Source: Glandiceps talaboti
Taxonomy: Eukaryota; Hemichordata; Enteropneusta; Spengelidae
DNA: 64,000 nucleotides
Assembly (NCBI RefSeq): GCF_964340395.1
Contig: NC_135568.1
Coordinates: 12,459,276-12,523,275, forward strand
Direction: 5' to 3'
Part shown: positions 21,780 to 35,360 of the stretch, piece by piece
Layout of the letters: every line of letters starts with the position of its first letter
Numbering within the stretch: position 1 is the stretch's first letter
Program-made: the position numbers and the translations under genes
The notes under the pieces: generated by a model
Seen by the model: the letters and a program-made list of their open reading frames with translations, nothing else
The model's database searches: none
What the model was told of the DNA's origin: nothing

Positions 21780-24700
21780 CTACAGACAACGTTAATATTT
21801 TGTATTATGAGATATCTATATTCCTCTTTCATGGGTGTATATAATCCCTTCAAAATGAAATACTCCATTGACACGGAACCTTTTTGATTCCCTTTAGGCC
21901 ACCTAGATATCTGAAAAAATACAGAATACCCCAGTACTAGTTGAAAGGATGTTTTTTTCAGACTACACGCATTCAAACATTTCCGACCGCGCGGGGGCGA
22001 GCTTCGATATCTCTGATCTCTGCCAGACAACCTGAAGGATGAAATATACTCTCGGTTTGTTGTTACACAGGGCACTCAGGCTTAGTTAGTTATTGGTTTT
22101 ACTTTAGGTGGTGAGCGAGTATATGCCTTCAAGGCGACATTTCGAGACAAGCTCGGATTTTTTGTTCAGTAATATATTCTTTTCAGCATTGATTATACAA
22201 AGTTTCTCAGTTAAACAGAGATTACAATGTTTCATCTCACTTGTATAAGCAGCCGCTTGGGTGATGATATCCCTCTTGATATTACATATATATGGCTGGT
22301 TTCTTTCCTTCAAATTCCAAACTTGTATTGTTTGGATAGCTCTGTGCTGTACTGTAGCTTCTTATGAGTAAATATGTGGAAAGGAAAACAGTAGTAGTAA
22401 TTCTTGTAGTTGATAATGATTTGTAATTGCTCGCTTGTTGATGTCAGTATTAATTTATTTATTGTGTGCTTGTATTTATTTATTTATTTATTTTGTTTGT
22501 TTTCGTAAACATAACTAACTAAACCTGAGTGCCCTGTGGCCAGAGTTGTAATGCAGCATTCACAGCCTGGGAGAATTTTTTCCCCGCAGCCTTCTTTTAT
22601 CTACTGTCAGCCGAAGTACTACAAAAGTGTGTTTTTGCGCCTTGAAAAAAGTAACAACACTACGCCCACTTTGGCGTTTCAAGTTAAATTATTTCAAACT
22701 CTTCTTTTATAGTGGGTACCGTCAATCAAGGTATGATTATATTCATTTCAGTTCACCTTTTGCCAACGCGAAGGGGGTCATGTGAAAAATCGCTTTACAA
22801 TGCACGTTGTGTATCCTTCCGCCAAGGGTACCCAGGTACCGCATTGCTCATGAATAGTGATCTAACTTCTAAGGTTAGAAGGTCCTTAACCAATCACGTA
22901 AGTGCAACACGTAACTTTGAGATATAACAAACCTCTGTCATCGAGTTTAAAACGGGGAAATAACAAGTCACAAAACGATTGAGATATACACAGGCCAGTA
23001 AACTATGAACGTGGGTGCATGGCAGCCAGCCAGGACGTGTATTCAGACTCCCGTAAACGAGTAAGCTTACCCTGAGCTTATTAACTTATACTCATAACCC
23101 AACATACATAAATGTAAATCCTGTTGATTATGTTCATGTGTATATGTTACTTCAGAAATTGTTGAAATTTGATTGAAGTTTCGAATGTTGTTGACACCAT
23201 ACATGCGATCAGTCACATAGAAAAGGCTAATAGACCGTCAATATCGCCAGAGAAAACATATATTTTACTTCAAGAGGGCCTAGGGACCGTCCAGGGAGAG
23301 TCAGCTATCTGCCTCTGGGCGGGCTAGTGCCCTACTTGCATACGGAGTAAGTCGGTGCTGAGGGTCATGTCAGTAATCTAGACCCGTACACCGTCTGCAA
23401 GCAGGACTACCTCTGGGCCGTTTTTAACAGTTTTGGTTTAGTGTGCATTTGCTGTTCTTCAAATTTAAGTTATTATTAACACTGTGGACTTTGGTTACGT
23501 CAAGGTAGAAAAACAGTCAACCATACACCGTGACGAAGAGACTTTGGTTACGCCAGGGTAGAAAAATAGTCACCCGACCATACAATTGTAGGTGAGGTTG
23601 CTACCAAGTAGGGGAAAATGCCAGTCATTACCAGTCAATGGCTCACACCTAAACAACAGCAAATGTTTGTCAGGACTTACTAATGTACAGCTACATAATT
23701 TGGGACTACTCAACAACAACCTAATACGTCGGGAATCGTACCTATTGTTCCACCCTCAACCCTGGTTTTGGACCTTTAGAGTGATTACAGGTAAAGGGTT
23801 GACAATTACCTTCAATATTTCATTATGCGATACCCATCAGTACCTTCAGTGCTTTGATTAGTTTATGCATCTAGCTCCCATTCGTATCACCGTGCGTGTT
23901 GTGGAAACGGATGAACACTGTGCACTGCGGGCTTGAAAAGTCAAGATGGACCACGCGTTGTACATAGTATATAATGTGGGTTTTCTACTGTAAAAAGAAA
24001 TTTGTGTAAAACAGCTTAGACCAACTCCGTGTTTGTTACTCAAAATCAAATTGCAATAGAAAGTAAAGAAGTAAATAATAAAAAAAATGATAAAAATAGT
24101 GATACCATTACGTGTCAAAACTTTGTATATAGAAGTGAGTTGTAAATAAACTAGGCACAGGTATTAGAATGAAAGTAACCGATGCGTCACACACACTTTG
24201 TGTTTCTGTCGCTTCCCCATTATTGACCGTAACTAATAGTTTGATTATCTGCGTTTACTTGTGATTACAAGTGATGACTTGCCTTTTACCAGGGCCTTTT
24301 ACCCAGTTTGTTTAAAATTTATATATTAATTTCTGTAATGAGTTGCAAATGCGGACTTGTCCACTAGGTTTCACATGTAGAAAAAAAATCATCCGTAGGA
24401 AAATATAGTATTTGGTCCAGTGACGTTGTTTTAGGTCGGGCCTCTATTACCGCTAATGAAAACTTCAAAAAGAATACACACGTCTCGTCCATGTTGCCAC
24501 TGTAAATAACATTGACATTGTCAAGACTTCTTTCGCTTGAATTACTTCAAGATGATGGTGGCTTAAAATTGAGAGGGGGTGGGGAAAGGAGGGGGCATTG
24601 GAGAATTCGAGAATAGAGGGCTGTATTATAAAAAGTAACCAACCTGTTTGGACAATAGGATGAAAAGAACTTTCCGTCGGGGTGGAGAGGGAATGCCGAT

Positions 24701-25690
24701 AGGACCCGGATGTGATTGAACAAGGCAAGATAATGAAACATTGCCCAGTTATCATCAACTCGTGAATTAATAAATTCAAGATCGTTGATGTAGATATTGA
24801 ATAGAAACGATTATTAATTTGTCAAGATTACACTCGATACAAGAAAGATAAGATTTTATTAATAGCCTTTCATAGGAAGTGAGAGAAAATTAAAAATTTA
24901 ATATGTATGAATCTGGTTATCTTTACACTTTGGATAATAATACTTCATGATATTAATAATGCTATTTTTACTCAGATACGAAAATAAACCTCGAACACAG
25001 ACACACAGACACACACACAAACACACATACACACACAAACAGACACTCAAAAAGTGTGTAAATAAATTATATTGCAATTGTTGGAAAAGGGTGTGATATT
25101 TAGGCTTGGTTGTCTAGCAACCACTCGCTGCTGGCGCTAATAAGTCCACAGAGAAAGTGTTCGAAACAATTCTGGGCAAACTGATCGAATTTGAGCTTCG
25201 GCAGCTAAATCTAAATATTTCGTGTTAATGTCGGAATTTCACAGAGTGAACGTCGCCCTCCTTGTTGGACAGCGAACGTAGAATTTGTAACTTGCCTAAC
25301 AAAATGACGACCCGGCCAAAATATTCTGAACGCGCAAATAGCGAAAGGTGCGTTTTGTTTACAAATTACACAAAGGACCGGATATAAAGGTGAACATTTA
25401 CGGTATAACAATCTCGTCTAGTCAGTTTGTATTACGAGTAGTTCACATGAGTCTATGTACTCAGACACACAGGAATTATCGCTAATAAAGGTGACGAGGG
25501 CTGAGGTACATTTTCATAAAATATTTGGTTTGAAAAATATGTGGCTTGCTAACTACTCGATCAAAACATACTGGTACCAGTAGCACGTTTGTTGAATAAA
25601 AACAAATAAAATAACGGTATCTGATTTAGGCATGGAAAACTACACACATTATTATACGGAAAGGTTATTTCGAAATACAATTTCTGGAGT
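21780..25690. other. Low-repeat intergenic region
   Basis: About 3.9 kb with fewer tandem repeats and somewhat more CpG (notably 22,650-23,420). I see no exon with conserved protein features. A CA-rich tract lies near 24,995-25,045. It could hold non-coding exons or enhancers, but nothing in the sequence decides this. Confidence 0.35.
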
Positions 25691-25699
25691 GTAGAAACG

Positions 25700-26192
25700 T
25701 GTGTAGTCGCTTAAATTGTAAACCCCCTCATCGTAATAGTATCGTCCAAATTATCTCGGAAAAATCTTCAATTTGTGTCAAAACGAGGCTGGCGATATCC
25801 TCCTGCTACTACTGAGCTGAGCTAGTTGCACTTTAGACATAACCTGCTTTCAGAGTTTCCTACATTTACTGATAGATCGGGACAGATTCCAGCTTAGGAT
25901 ATTATAGTGCGTAGTCGTATCTCCTTCCACGATAAAGCAACTAACAAGGGGCTCGGATATCGATGTATGATTATTCGAGGCGGATTTGGAGCACTTCTGA
26001 CGTTTGCATTGTGACCGGGACACTGTCATCATCAAACAACATACATTTTCACGTAAAATCGGTCAGACAAAATTGACAGCGAAATTACTTTGAAATTGGT
26101 AATTTAAAGCTACGATAAAACTAAACCTTATAGAAGCTTCAAGAATTGCGTAACTCAAAGAAGAAATCCGTAGAAGTTGAAATCTTTAAACC
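25700..26192 (+). promoter_or_regulatory. Candidate promoter and non-coding first exon
   Basis: CpG-containing, repeat-poor sequence ends at CTTTAAACCG followed by gtgagtgag, a strong 5' splice donor at 26,193. The exon would be non-coding and would splice to exons not recognised in this window. This is inference from a donor motif and base composition only. Confidence 0.25.
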
Positions 26193-26199
26193 GGTGAGT

Positions 26200-27145
26200 G
26201 AGTTTTGTTTATTTTGTTTTTGCGTTTGAACGTGCTGTGAATTTGGTGATGTGTAACGTTATGTGTTCGATGTGCAATGAATGACATTTGCTTGTCGCGT
26301 TTGTCATGTCAAACGTTCACAGCTTCTGTGAGATGTGCGCATTTGAATGACGAAGAATTTTTTAAAGTTCGATGAAACCGCAACGGTGTTAGGTGAAATA
26401 TTCCATTTTCATCCATGAACTTGAATTTTAAGCCCCTCGCTCAATACTGTGATTGTCATTTTTTGTGACCTAGCCAGCCGAGTACGAGTATCTATAGTGA
26501 ATGCTAAATGCATACGATCGATTGGTTTAGTAATGAAACGCAACTTTCTCTCAAACAATAACAATGGTTTTTTTGACATGCTTCATTCCCTTTAGCGGAT
26601 TTCGATCAGCCAAATGAAGTCGGGTTTTCTATGCGTTTGCTTTTGTTGGTACCCCGACTGGTTTCACACCGTTATTTATTTATTGTTGTCATTTGGAAGT
26701 GGGTGTGGCAAATGAAAGCAAAATACTGTGTAGACGTCTGGCGAAGAAGGCGCAGTTCTTGAGACTTGCATTTACAACATTCATACATGCTATGTAGATC
26801 ATGTATCGCGGCGGTGTTTATGACGTTATCTGTATTGTCCCTGAGGCATTGCCACCAGGTGTTGCGTCGTTTTAATCCGTATACTTGATCACATATAAAC
26901 CAGCATCTTGAAAATCTCTTTTGATCTCTCGCGATTGCCGAAATGTCAAGAAGACGAGACAGACTTTGTAGACAAATAGACTCGGCGTAAGACACAAGAA
27001 AGTAGTGGGTGACATTGATGAAATGAATGAGATAATTATGAATTTTTCTTGTAGCATCCTTTAAAGGTGTATCCAGTTCCTATAAAAACATCTTTTTGCA
27101 TACTAGTGAAGAGATTGAATATTAGAACAGTTCTTCTGATTGGAT
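26200..27145. other. Intergenic or intronic sequence
   Basis: Repeat-poor with scattered CpG; no supported exon. Confidence 0.35.
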
Positions 27146-27149
27146 AGTT

Positions 27150-27460
27150 AAAATATAAATATATATATGAATATTTAAGGACTAAAATGTGTAAAATATA
27201 TGTCAGTGTAAATGCTAAAATAACAAAATTTTAGAATTGACTAAAAAATTAACAAAAGAAAAGTATGAATTTGTATGTTAGGGTAAATGTTAAAATAACA
27301 TTTTTAGAATTGACTGAAAAATTAACAAAAGAAGTGTATACATTTGTAGTGTTAGTGTAAATGCTAAAAATAACAAAATTTTAGAATTGACTGGAAAATT
27401 AACAAAAGAAATGTATAAATTTGTATGTATTAGGGTAAATGTTGAAATAACAATTTGTTT
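27150..27460. repeat. Tandem array, unit about 70-78 bp
   Basis: Four AT-rich units share gtaaatg-taaaataacaa, ttttagaattgact, aaaaattaacaaaagaa and tatgaatttgtatgt. Confidence 0.8.
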
Positions 27461-27989
27461 AAAATAGCTAATGTAATCGAATGATATTTTCATAAAGACA
27501 ATGTGTTTGAGAAAGTCTGAGTGTGTAAAGATAGACATAATGTAATTTTGGCAAGACAAAATTTAAGATAGATTAAAACCACATAAAATAAAATTTTCAT
27601 AAGATCACAAAATAGATAATTAGGTTTTTTGACAAAATATAGAAATGTTTATATAGATGTTGATAGATTACTAGTATTGGTTTCAAAGTTAGTCTCCAAG
27701 TTTACTTCTCTTGTGGAAGTGTGTAGTAAATTACTTGAAGATTTTACGATTTATCACAGTTGGATACTGATATTGTGATGAGTAGTCTATGCATTTGCCT
27801 GAATGAATGGACAAATTTATCCAAGGAGTTGTCTGCTTTTCCTTGACTAAGCCTTGCTTTCTTTTGAGAGGTATATACTGATCAATTTTGTGTTTGAATG
27901 AGTCCTTTTGAAATACCTGCACATTGCATCTATGAAAGAATGCACATGTTCAAAGTAGAATTACTCTGTTCTAGCAGCCATATCATTAA

Positions 27990-28270
27990 AAATACATGCA
28001 TGGCTCGAAATTAACAGTAGTCCCATGCCCACAGACTACCAATTCTTGTCATGGGGCTACCATAATTTGCAGCTGGTAGCCCACTCAGGCTACCACTGAT
28101 TATGTGATGAAGATGGAAGATTTATGGACATGAAGGTATTTTGATAATACATATATTTCCAATAGAGGAAATTTGTTCTGGAATATGGGACTACAGGTCA
28201 CAATCCTTGGGCTACCAATTTCTGAAATTGGTAGCTCACAAGGACTGCCAAAGAAAAAAGTTAATTTCAA
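27990..28270. repeat. Probable diverged internal repeat
   Basis: ggctaccaatt, tggtagctcac and aaatttcaagccctg-like motifs recur in direct and inverted form (for example tggctcgaaattaacagtag and gttaatttcaagccctgaca), suggesting an old foldback repeat. Confidence 0.4.
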
Positions 28271-28384
28271 GCCCTGACATGGGATTAGTATTTCCAGACA
28301 AGGCAACTACCACATATCATGGCATACTGAAAAAGAGAAATGAAATCATTTTGTCATATTTTTTTTTCTGAAAGGTGTTAGCAT

Positions 28385-28795
28385 TGGTCCACTTGTGTAA
28401 GGTGTAAAAAAAATTGTGTGGTTCCGATTACATTCAATTTAAGAATAGGTAGGCAGATTTTTTATTTTTATTTTTTAAAATTATTTTTTGTTTCATATAT
28501 GAGTGTCTAGTTCAGGTAGTTATGTTTTTCATTGTTTTCCATATAGTCTCTGTGTTATTGGTTTCTTCCCATCAGATGTACAGCCATTACAGATTGGAAG
28601 AACAGTTTTATATTGTCTTTTTTTAAAAGTTGATTTCAGTTTCTGCATCCACTATTTCTCGCTAGACTTCACTATTTTCGTGATTTTATTATTCTTTTTC
28701 TTGAATACATAAAAAAAAGTTTAGGGTCAGTGTGAAAAACTAGATGGGGTTGGGTAACTGGAACGAAACAACTTTTTTCATTTGGCCTAATTGCT
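28385..28795 (+). mobile_element. Repeat family B, near-complete copy
   Basis: Starts near gtgtaaaaaaaattgtgtgg and ends near ctttttt-catttggcctaatt. The ends form an imperfect inverted repeat (aggcc, A-run, g-ttcc-attac). It is the uninterrupted counterpart of the element at 59,975-61,420 and shows the empty TA site (tttataTTgtc) used by the Tigger-like insertion there. Confidence 0.7.
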
Positions 28796-28819
28796 CGTGA
28801 CACTGACAGAGAACATTAT

Positions 28820-29010
28820 TGAAGGCCTTATAAAAAAAATTATGTGGTTCTGGTTACCTGACCCCACCTAGTTTTTCATTGCTGACCCTAAACTATTTTT
28901 TACATATTCGAGAAAAAAATTATGAAATTGCAAAAATTGTGAAGTCTCGCCAGAAATAGTGGATGTGGATATTGACATCAACTTAAAAAGACAATATAAA
29001 ACTGTTCTTT
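28820..29010 (-). mobile_element. Repeat family B, truncated inverted copy
   Basis: Runs opposite to the preceding copy: aggccttat, A-run, tggttctggttacctgaccc, cacctagttttt, tagtggatgtgg, catcaacttaaaaagacaat. It breaks off at about 29,010 into family C sequence. Confidence 0.7.
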
Positions 29011-29135
29011 TTGGTCAAAATGAGTCTAAAATGGGATCTGGGGTTGACAGCATTGGCCTCACACTCCTACCAGATCTGGCCAGTGGCACCCCTCTCACTG
29101 GCCTTAGTACCCCAAGTTTTATTGAACTGACAGGA
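29010..29135 (+). repeat. Repeat family C fragment
   Basis: ttggtcaaaatgagtctaaa, atgggatctggggtt, cagcattggcc, ctaccagatctggcc and ggcacccct match 50,935-51,030 closely. Confidence 0.7.
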
Positions 29136-29674
29136 AAATGTCTTTTCGCTTTTTACGAGATTTCAGTATAATGAACCAATAAGTGTTCCAGTATTATTAA
29201 CTACTAAAATGTTATGAATAGAATATTAGAAGAAAATAACACCCACCTCCTCAAAAACCAACTAGAATTCCCCACGGTATTTCATTGATTTGATTGAACA
29301 AAGGACACACGATATGTTTTCAATAATGTACCTGAATTTCATGACAAAGAGAGGCCTCTAAGTGGTGACCAAGATTTAGTTTATAAACAGTTATTTCCCT
29401 GTCTCTTTGCTTCATGTATGATTGATCAATTCACTAGGCAGGAAATAATAAACTTACATTGACCTGTGACTGGCGATGCAATCAGTCATTTCAATGCACA
29501 TCTGAATTTATTCATGTCTGAGGCTATCCTGATGAGAGGGCAACGCTACTCCAGGAAACGAAGTTATTTTCATAAACTTTTCAGTTGTGGAGAGTCATTT
29601 CATGATTTGACATACTTAGCAGACATGCGTATGTATTCATTGAAACATAAATATTCATTACTCCTAGGTCTGTG

Positions 29675-30000
29675 TTTTTGTTTAGGGTGGTAAGCAGGTA
29701 AAATCTATGTAAGTTCCACAGGCATTTTACCAGGGTTCCCTACTGATGTTTTTGTTAAGAATGGTAAGCAGGTAAAATCTACCTGAGTTCTCCTGTCATT
29801 TTACCAGGGTTCCCTACCAGTGTTTTTGTTGAGGGTAGTAAGTAGGTAAAATCTACCTGAGTTCCTCAGTCATTTTACCAGGGTTCCTAACTAAAATTAT
29901 GGTACATACATGTAGTTTAGAAAGTTTTGCAAATTTTATCAGCTTTCCCTTCTTTGTTACCAGGGTTCCAAGACCTTAGCAAAAACACTGATAGGTGCTA
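29675..30000 (+). repeat. Dispersed 68-bp repeat family E, tandem copies
   Basis: About three units of ggtaagcaggtaaaatctac, ctgagttc, cattttaccagggttcccta and tgtttttgtt. Each unit holds the palindromic core AGGTAAAATCTACCT. Directly followed by a family F copy. Confidence 0.8.
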
Positions 30001-30110
30001 ATTACCTTCAGGTCATGAATATTAATTGTTCACCTAATACATGTGCATGTCTGCTAAGTCCCATGACACAACAGTGGACCACTATTCAAACAATGAAGGT
30101 GAAATAGACT
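29996..30110 (+). repeat. Dispersed short repeat family F
   Basis: gctaattaccttcaggtcat, gaatattaattg, acatgtgcatgtctgctaag, tcccatga and caacagtggaccact as in the other copies. Confidence 0.7.
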
Positions 30111-30690
30111 TTTGATTTGGTGTTTCTTTGTAGTCGCTGGAAATTTATTAGTCTGTAAGGTACACCATGACGGGGCGCCCTTTATGTGATGTGTCTACAT
30201 GAAATGACTTTCCAGAACCCAAAGTTGGTGTACCCCTTTAACATGATGTGTTTCGATCCCAGAGGTTTTGCAGGATTATAATTTACATAAACAGTATGTT
30301 CATTTACATAACATTTGTTATGCAAATCATAATATTTGCATATACATTCATTTACATATACATTTGTTATGTAAATTTATATTTCCATAATAGTATTACT
30401 ACACATTATTCACATAAATTTAGTAGTATGTGTTATGTAAATTTTTTTTTTCCTGGAAAACAGTTTATGTAAATTTTATTTCCTATGAAAGCAATTGTAA
30501 GTCCAGTTACAGACAGAGATCTTTTTAAAATGCTATACATATAGATATTGCAAGGTGTGTTTCCTCAAAATTCTGAGAATTACAGTGCAAAGTTGACAAA
30601 ATCTGTCTCAGTTCCCAGAAGTGCTTGTTACTGCAGTTCCCCAGAAACTTGTAATGATGCAAAGTATGGAAAGCAACACTTTTACCTGAC

Positions 30691-30730
30691 TGCCACCCCC
30701 ACCCCCTACCCCACCCCCACCCCACCCCAT
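30691..30730. repeat. C-rich tract with quadruplex potential on the minus strand
   Basis: Six or more runs of four or five C separated by one or two bases; the complement has closely spaced G4-G5 runs. Confidence 0.7.
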
Positions 30731-30998
30731 ACCCTCCAATGCTGGAATTCCCAAAGCTTAGCAAAAATTCCATTACGTGTTACTGAATACATTCTTGGCG
30801 TATTCTCATTTATGGATCTGTTAGAATTAAATGATTCTATTCATTGACCCTAATTGCAAAAATGTAATTTTCGATGACAGTAAATAAAGACCATCGAAAC
30901 TGAATTGAATGTTGAGCATAATGTCATGATCAGTATTGCCAAGGTCTGTACAAATTACACTTTTCAGTTCTGTGTGTGGTTTTGGATTGTCGTACATC

Positions 30999-31002
<4 letters not shown>

Positions 31003-31056
<54 letters not shown>
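31003..31056. repeat. (TG)27 microsatellite
   Basis: 54 bp of uninterrupted TG. Confidence 0.97.
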
Positions 31057-31057
<1 letters not shown>

Positions 31058-31659
31058 TTTTGGGTTGTCATGCATCTATGTGTGTTTGTCAGAACCTTTT
31101 ACAATTTAACCAAAGTTTCATGTGATGTTATAATATTTTGAAAGTATGTATAGTACCTGTGGTTTCCCCTTAAGAAAAATGATAATGTTTTGCTCAGTTT
31201 GAAAAAAAAAATGCAGTGGGAACGGTATTGCGGAAATGTATTCATTAATATTCTAAAAATTTCCCAGAGGATCTTAGATTTAAATGTGTAGATGTGAAAT
31301 ATAACGTTGGTGTGTTTGTTTGATATAGTATGGCTTTCTTTTCATTTCCAAGACGCAGGGAACCTTATCGCCATTGGCAACATGGTGAACAGTCGAGTAT
31401 ATTTCAGAGCCCCACTAAGGTTTTGTAATGAGGAGTAGAGTCAGGAAGTGGGTGTTTTGTGATTGTAAAAGGCTGTTAGACAATTATAAATGTGTTGCGT
31501 AGTGGTATGTGTACGAACTCAAGTATGATATCAGGTTATTATGTGATTGTATATGGCTGATGTAACAATCATAATGTGCTGTTGAGTGATGTATGTATGA
31601 AGAGGATTTGCAAAGATGGCATATTCAGTACAGCTTGCAAGAATATCACAGTGTTCTTG

Positions 31660-31810
31660 CTGAGGGCAGCATAGGTAAAATGTACAGGGGTTCCCATGTC
31701 ATTTTACAGAGATTCCCAAACGTGATAGATTCTTTAGAAACACTGCCACTTTTTTTTATCCATTGCCACCTTTCTGTTATAGGAGTTCCCCAACCTTAGC
31801 AAAAACATTG
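31660..31810 (+). repeat. Dispersed repeat family E, decayed copy
   Basis: gcataggtaaaatgtacagg, gtcattttacagagattccc and ggagttccccaaccttagca followed by aaaacattg. Confidence 0.6.
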
Positions 31811-32119
31811 TTTAGGCGTATATTTTTGGGGTTTCACTTTTAAAAGAAGATCAGCAAAGCTGATGTACAAGTAAATACCCTGAAGGTTAAATATTATGCT
31901 ACAAAAATAATAACTGAGTGGGAGTGAATTTTGTTGTAAAAGGAGCCATTCTTGCAACTACCATGCAGATAGAATACAAATATAAATAAGTTGCTAACAA
32001 CTTGGTTATTGGAATTTTGATGACACAGTGTTAGTTTCCTATTGGTGTATTATTACTATGAATATATCCATATAAATAAATCTCACTGCAAGTTTTTCAG
32101 CAAGTATTTGTTGTAGGGT

Positions 32120-32560
32120 CGAATGTTGCTTTTGAAGAAGCCAATATTTTTTACCATAACCCCCTCTCCCTTCCCCCAGTAATATTGATAGTTAGACATG
32201 TGGTATGACTTAGTGAAGAAGCCACCATACTCCCCCCGCCAATATTATCAGGAGTTTTTTTTTAGCAACTTATGAGTTAGTGAAGAAGACACCCCACCCC
32301 ATCCTCCCACCCCACCTCCATCCCCCAATATTATCAGTAGTTTTTTTTTTTAGCAACTTATGACTTAGTGAAGAAGCCACCATACCCCCCCCCCCCCCCC
32401 CCGCCCATATTATCAGGAGTTTTTGTTATCAACTTATGACTTAGTGAAGAAGCCATAAGCCATACCATAACTCCTCCCCCGCAATATTACAGGTAGTTAC
32501 AAGTATTGTTGTAGGGTCTCCCATTTATATTAATGAAGAAACCAATATTTGTACCATAAC
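32120..32560. repeat. Tandem array, unit about 65 bp, with C-rich tracts
   Basis: Five units share gacttagtgaagaagccacc, catac, C-rich run, caatattatcaggag, T-run and agcaactta. The longest C run is about 18 (32,385-32,402). Confidence 0.8.
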
Positions 32561-32824
32561 CAGGGGTTTTCGACAATATCAACACATAAATGAGGTGATT
32601 AGATGATATGCTAAGATTGATATTTCCCTGGAGGTGATGATGAATTAATGTCATCTGCTACCTAATTAGTAACTGGTGATAATTTTCACAGATGACTCTA
32701 TTTTCTGATAGAGTTGAACACGATGAATTAATCTTAGTATTGTTCATGTATAATTAATGATGTTTTCGTGAAATGGAATAGATCGTATGGGTAAAACCAC
32801 TCTAAGTCGAAGGTGCCACATACT

Positions 32825-33060
32825 GTTTACTGCATTTTTAGTCCAAAATTGTTTCATTTATTACCACCAGCATTTTTAGTCCAAAATTCTTTCATTTATT
32901 ATCATCAGCATTTTTAGTCCAAAATTCTTTCATTTATTATCACCAGCATTTTCAGTCCAAAATTCTTTCATTTATTATCACCAGCATTTTCAGTCCAAAA
33001 TTCTTTCATTTATTATCACCTGCATTTTTAGTCCAAAATTCCTTCATTTATTAACATCAG
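32825..33060. repeat. Minisatellite, unit 38 bp
   Basis: Six units of catttttagtccaaaattct, ttcatttattatcaccag with single-base differences. Confidence 0.9.
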
Positions 33061-34400
33061 TTTCAGAGAAAAATGTTAAATTTATTGGTAAAAAATCAAA
33101 CTTAAAGAAAAGGGAATCAAGATACTTTCTTAAGTATTTCAAAAAACCAAACAAACTAAAATCAATTTTTTAAAATTAGACTACAAGATACAAATGTATG
33201 TAAGACAGTATCAGTTACATTTCATGGAATACTCAACCCCAGCTAATGTACATGAAAGCTCTTGTTAGGGTTTCCAGTCACATTTGATAAATCTTAGAGA
33301 ATTCAGTAAAAGATAGTCATACTTCTCAGCAGTGTTCCCGCTAAGGCATATTTGTGCATTACTTGCGCAAGGTCTCTTTTTGCTCTCACAGTCAGAGTTC
33401 AAGTTTTGCGCAGCTTTACATCCAACCGTCAAGAAAAGAGCTCTTTCATTTTTACCCAGTAACTAGTTGTAGTCTGGGCTTGTGTGTTCACCCAACTGTT
33501 TTTTGCAATCACTCACTTAGGTTCTTATTTCATACAAAAGAACACATTTGTGTTCTTTCAAAAACAAAGAATTTTTCATTTTATTTGAAAAAATCCTGTA
33601 GACTTGAGTAAGTCTAATGTTGCGTTGTGACTGTTAATACTGCCCTAAAAATCACTCAGTTTGGTAGTTACATGCAACAACACTGTAAGTGATTTTTGAA
33701 CTGGGAAGATTTTACCTTTTTACCTAGCTCCTATAGCATAAACATTGCTTTAATATTATCAGCTGTAGACAAGTACGTCAGACGACAGTTAAAATGTCAG
33801 AGACAGATGGAGAATTCAAATACTAAGCTACAATATGAGTAAACCAGCCTGAGGTAGAAGTCAAACAAAATTACCCGTTTTTGCATCAATGGCTACATTG
33901 ATGGAAACCAAAATAGACTGATTCACAGTAAGTCATTAAATTCGAGTTTTTATTCAGACCTTGTGAATTAGATTTTGACGTAATATCTAGCACAATATAG
34001 TAATTTTCACCATATTGTGTGCATAAGCAAGATTGTTGGCACTTCCTTTTATTACACAAAAACCCAGGAGACAGGGCCTCTTGTTTTCACACCTGGATCC
34101 TTGCATATAATTTACTTTCTCTACATCAAAGCCTCGGAGAGATGATATTCTAACGAGTGTGAACGCCTGAAAAGTTTTATTTGAATTATTCCTCGTAGTG
34201 AAGAAGAATGTTTACATGAGGAAAATGAAAATTTCTCTAATAGTCCAATTTTTTTTACATGCTCCTGAGGGAATTATGGACAAATGAAAATTACTTTTTA
34301 TCCTCCATTGTATGCTGTAACTGCATGTAATCAACAAAAGATGGTCTTGTGTCTGTCAGAAATTCATGACATGTTACATTTTCAGCTTCTTTATGCAAGA
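33061..34400. other. Intergenic sequence
   Basis: No supported gene and no clear repeat. Confidence 0.4.
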
Positions 34401-34860
34401 AAACAAATGTTGAAAATAAAATTATCTTTGAATATTCCAGACAACAAATATCCCTACAAATATTCCAGAAAGAAAATATTCGAAGAATTTTGTGAAGTGA
34501 TGTTGGCTGTAAAAATTAAAACAAAATACTCAAAATATAATTAACGTGAACATGCCAGAAAACAAATAGTGGATGTATTCTGTGTAATGATGTTGGATGT
34601 AAAAAATAGCAAATAATCGAATATAATAACGTTGAATCGCCAGAAAACAAAAGTTCAAAGAATTTTGTGTAGTGATTTCGGATGTAAAAATTAGTACAAA
34701 TATTTGAAATGTAATAAACGTGAGCATACCAAAAAACAAATATTCGAAGAATTTTATGTAGTGATTTTGAAAATTAATGTATATACTTGAATTTGCCAGA
34801 AAACAAATATTTTTTTGAAGTATTTTGAATATAATATCACAAAATATGTTCAAAATAGAG
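34400..34860. repeat. Tandem array, unit about 80-90 bp
   Basis: About five diverged units share gccagaaaacaaata, ttcgaagaattttgtgtagt, gatgttggatgtaaaaatta, caaaata and taataacgtgaacat. Confidence 0.8.
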
Positions 34861-35360
34861 TAGAATTAGAAGAAATCAAATATTCAAAATATATGCGTAT
34901 AATTTCATTTTTTGAAGAGTAATAAAACCAGTTTTTCTCTTTTTGACTGTACCATTTGATTTAGCTATGAGTATTTATGTTATATATTTCTTGAGATCTT
35001 CTATTTACGACCGACACTGTTCTGGTAATTAGTTTCTTGTTCTCCATCAATTGCAGTGACTATTTATTACATATCAGAGACAACTTAGGAATAATTTATT
35101 GATAATATTGAAAATTGAAACCTTATACAAAGTCATACTTGTACAGTGTACTTAAGGTAGGGTTTTACTTTTCGCTGAACTCAGCATCATGCCATCAATA
35201 ATTTGTTCCCTAGTCGGATAGTTTGGAACCTGATATCGCTTGTCACGATTCGTGCACAGTGTCACTCGCAGTCCTCCTTTAATTCTCCACAAAAGTTAAT
35301 TCACTCTGTTTAAGATGTTCTTTAATAAGTTTATATCCGTACAAGAACATTTATGATTGC

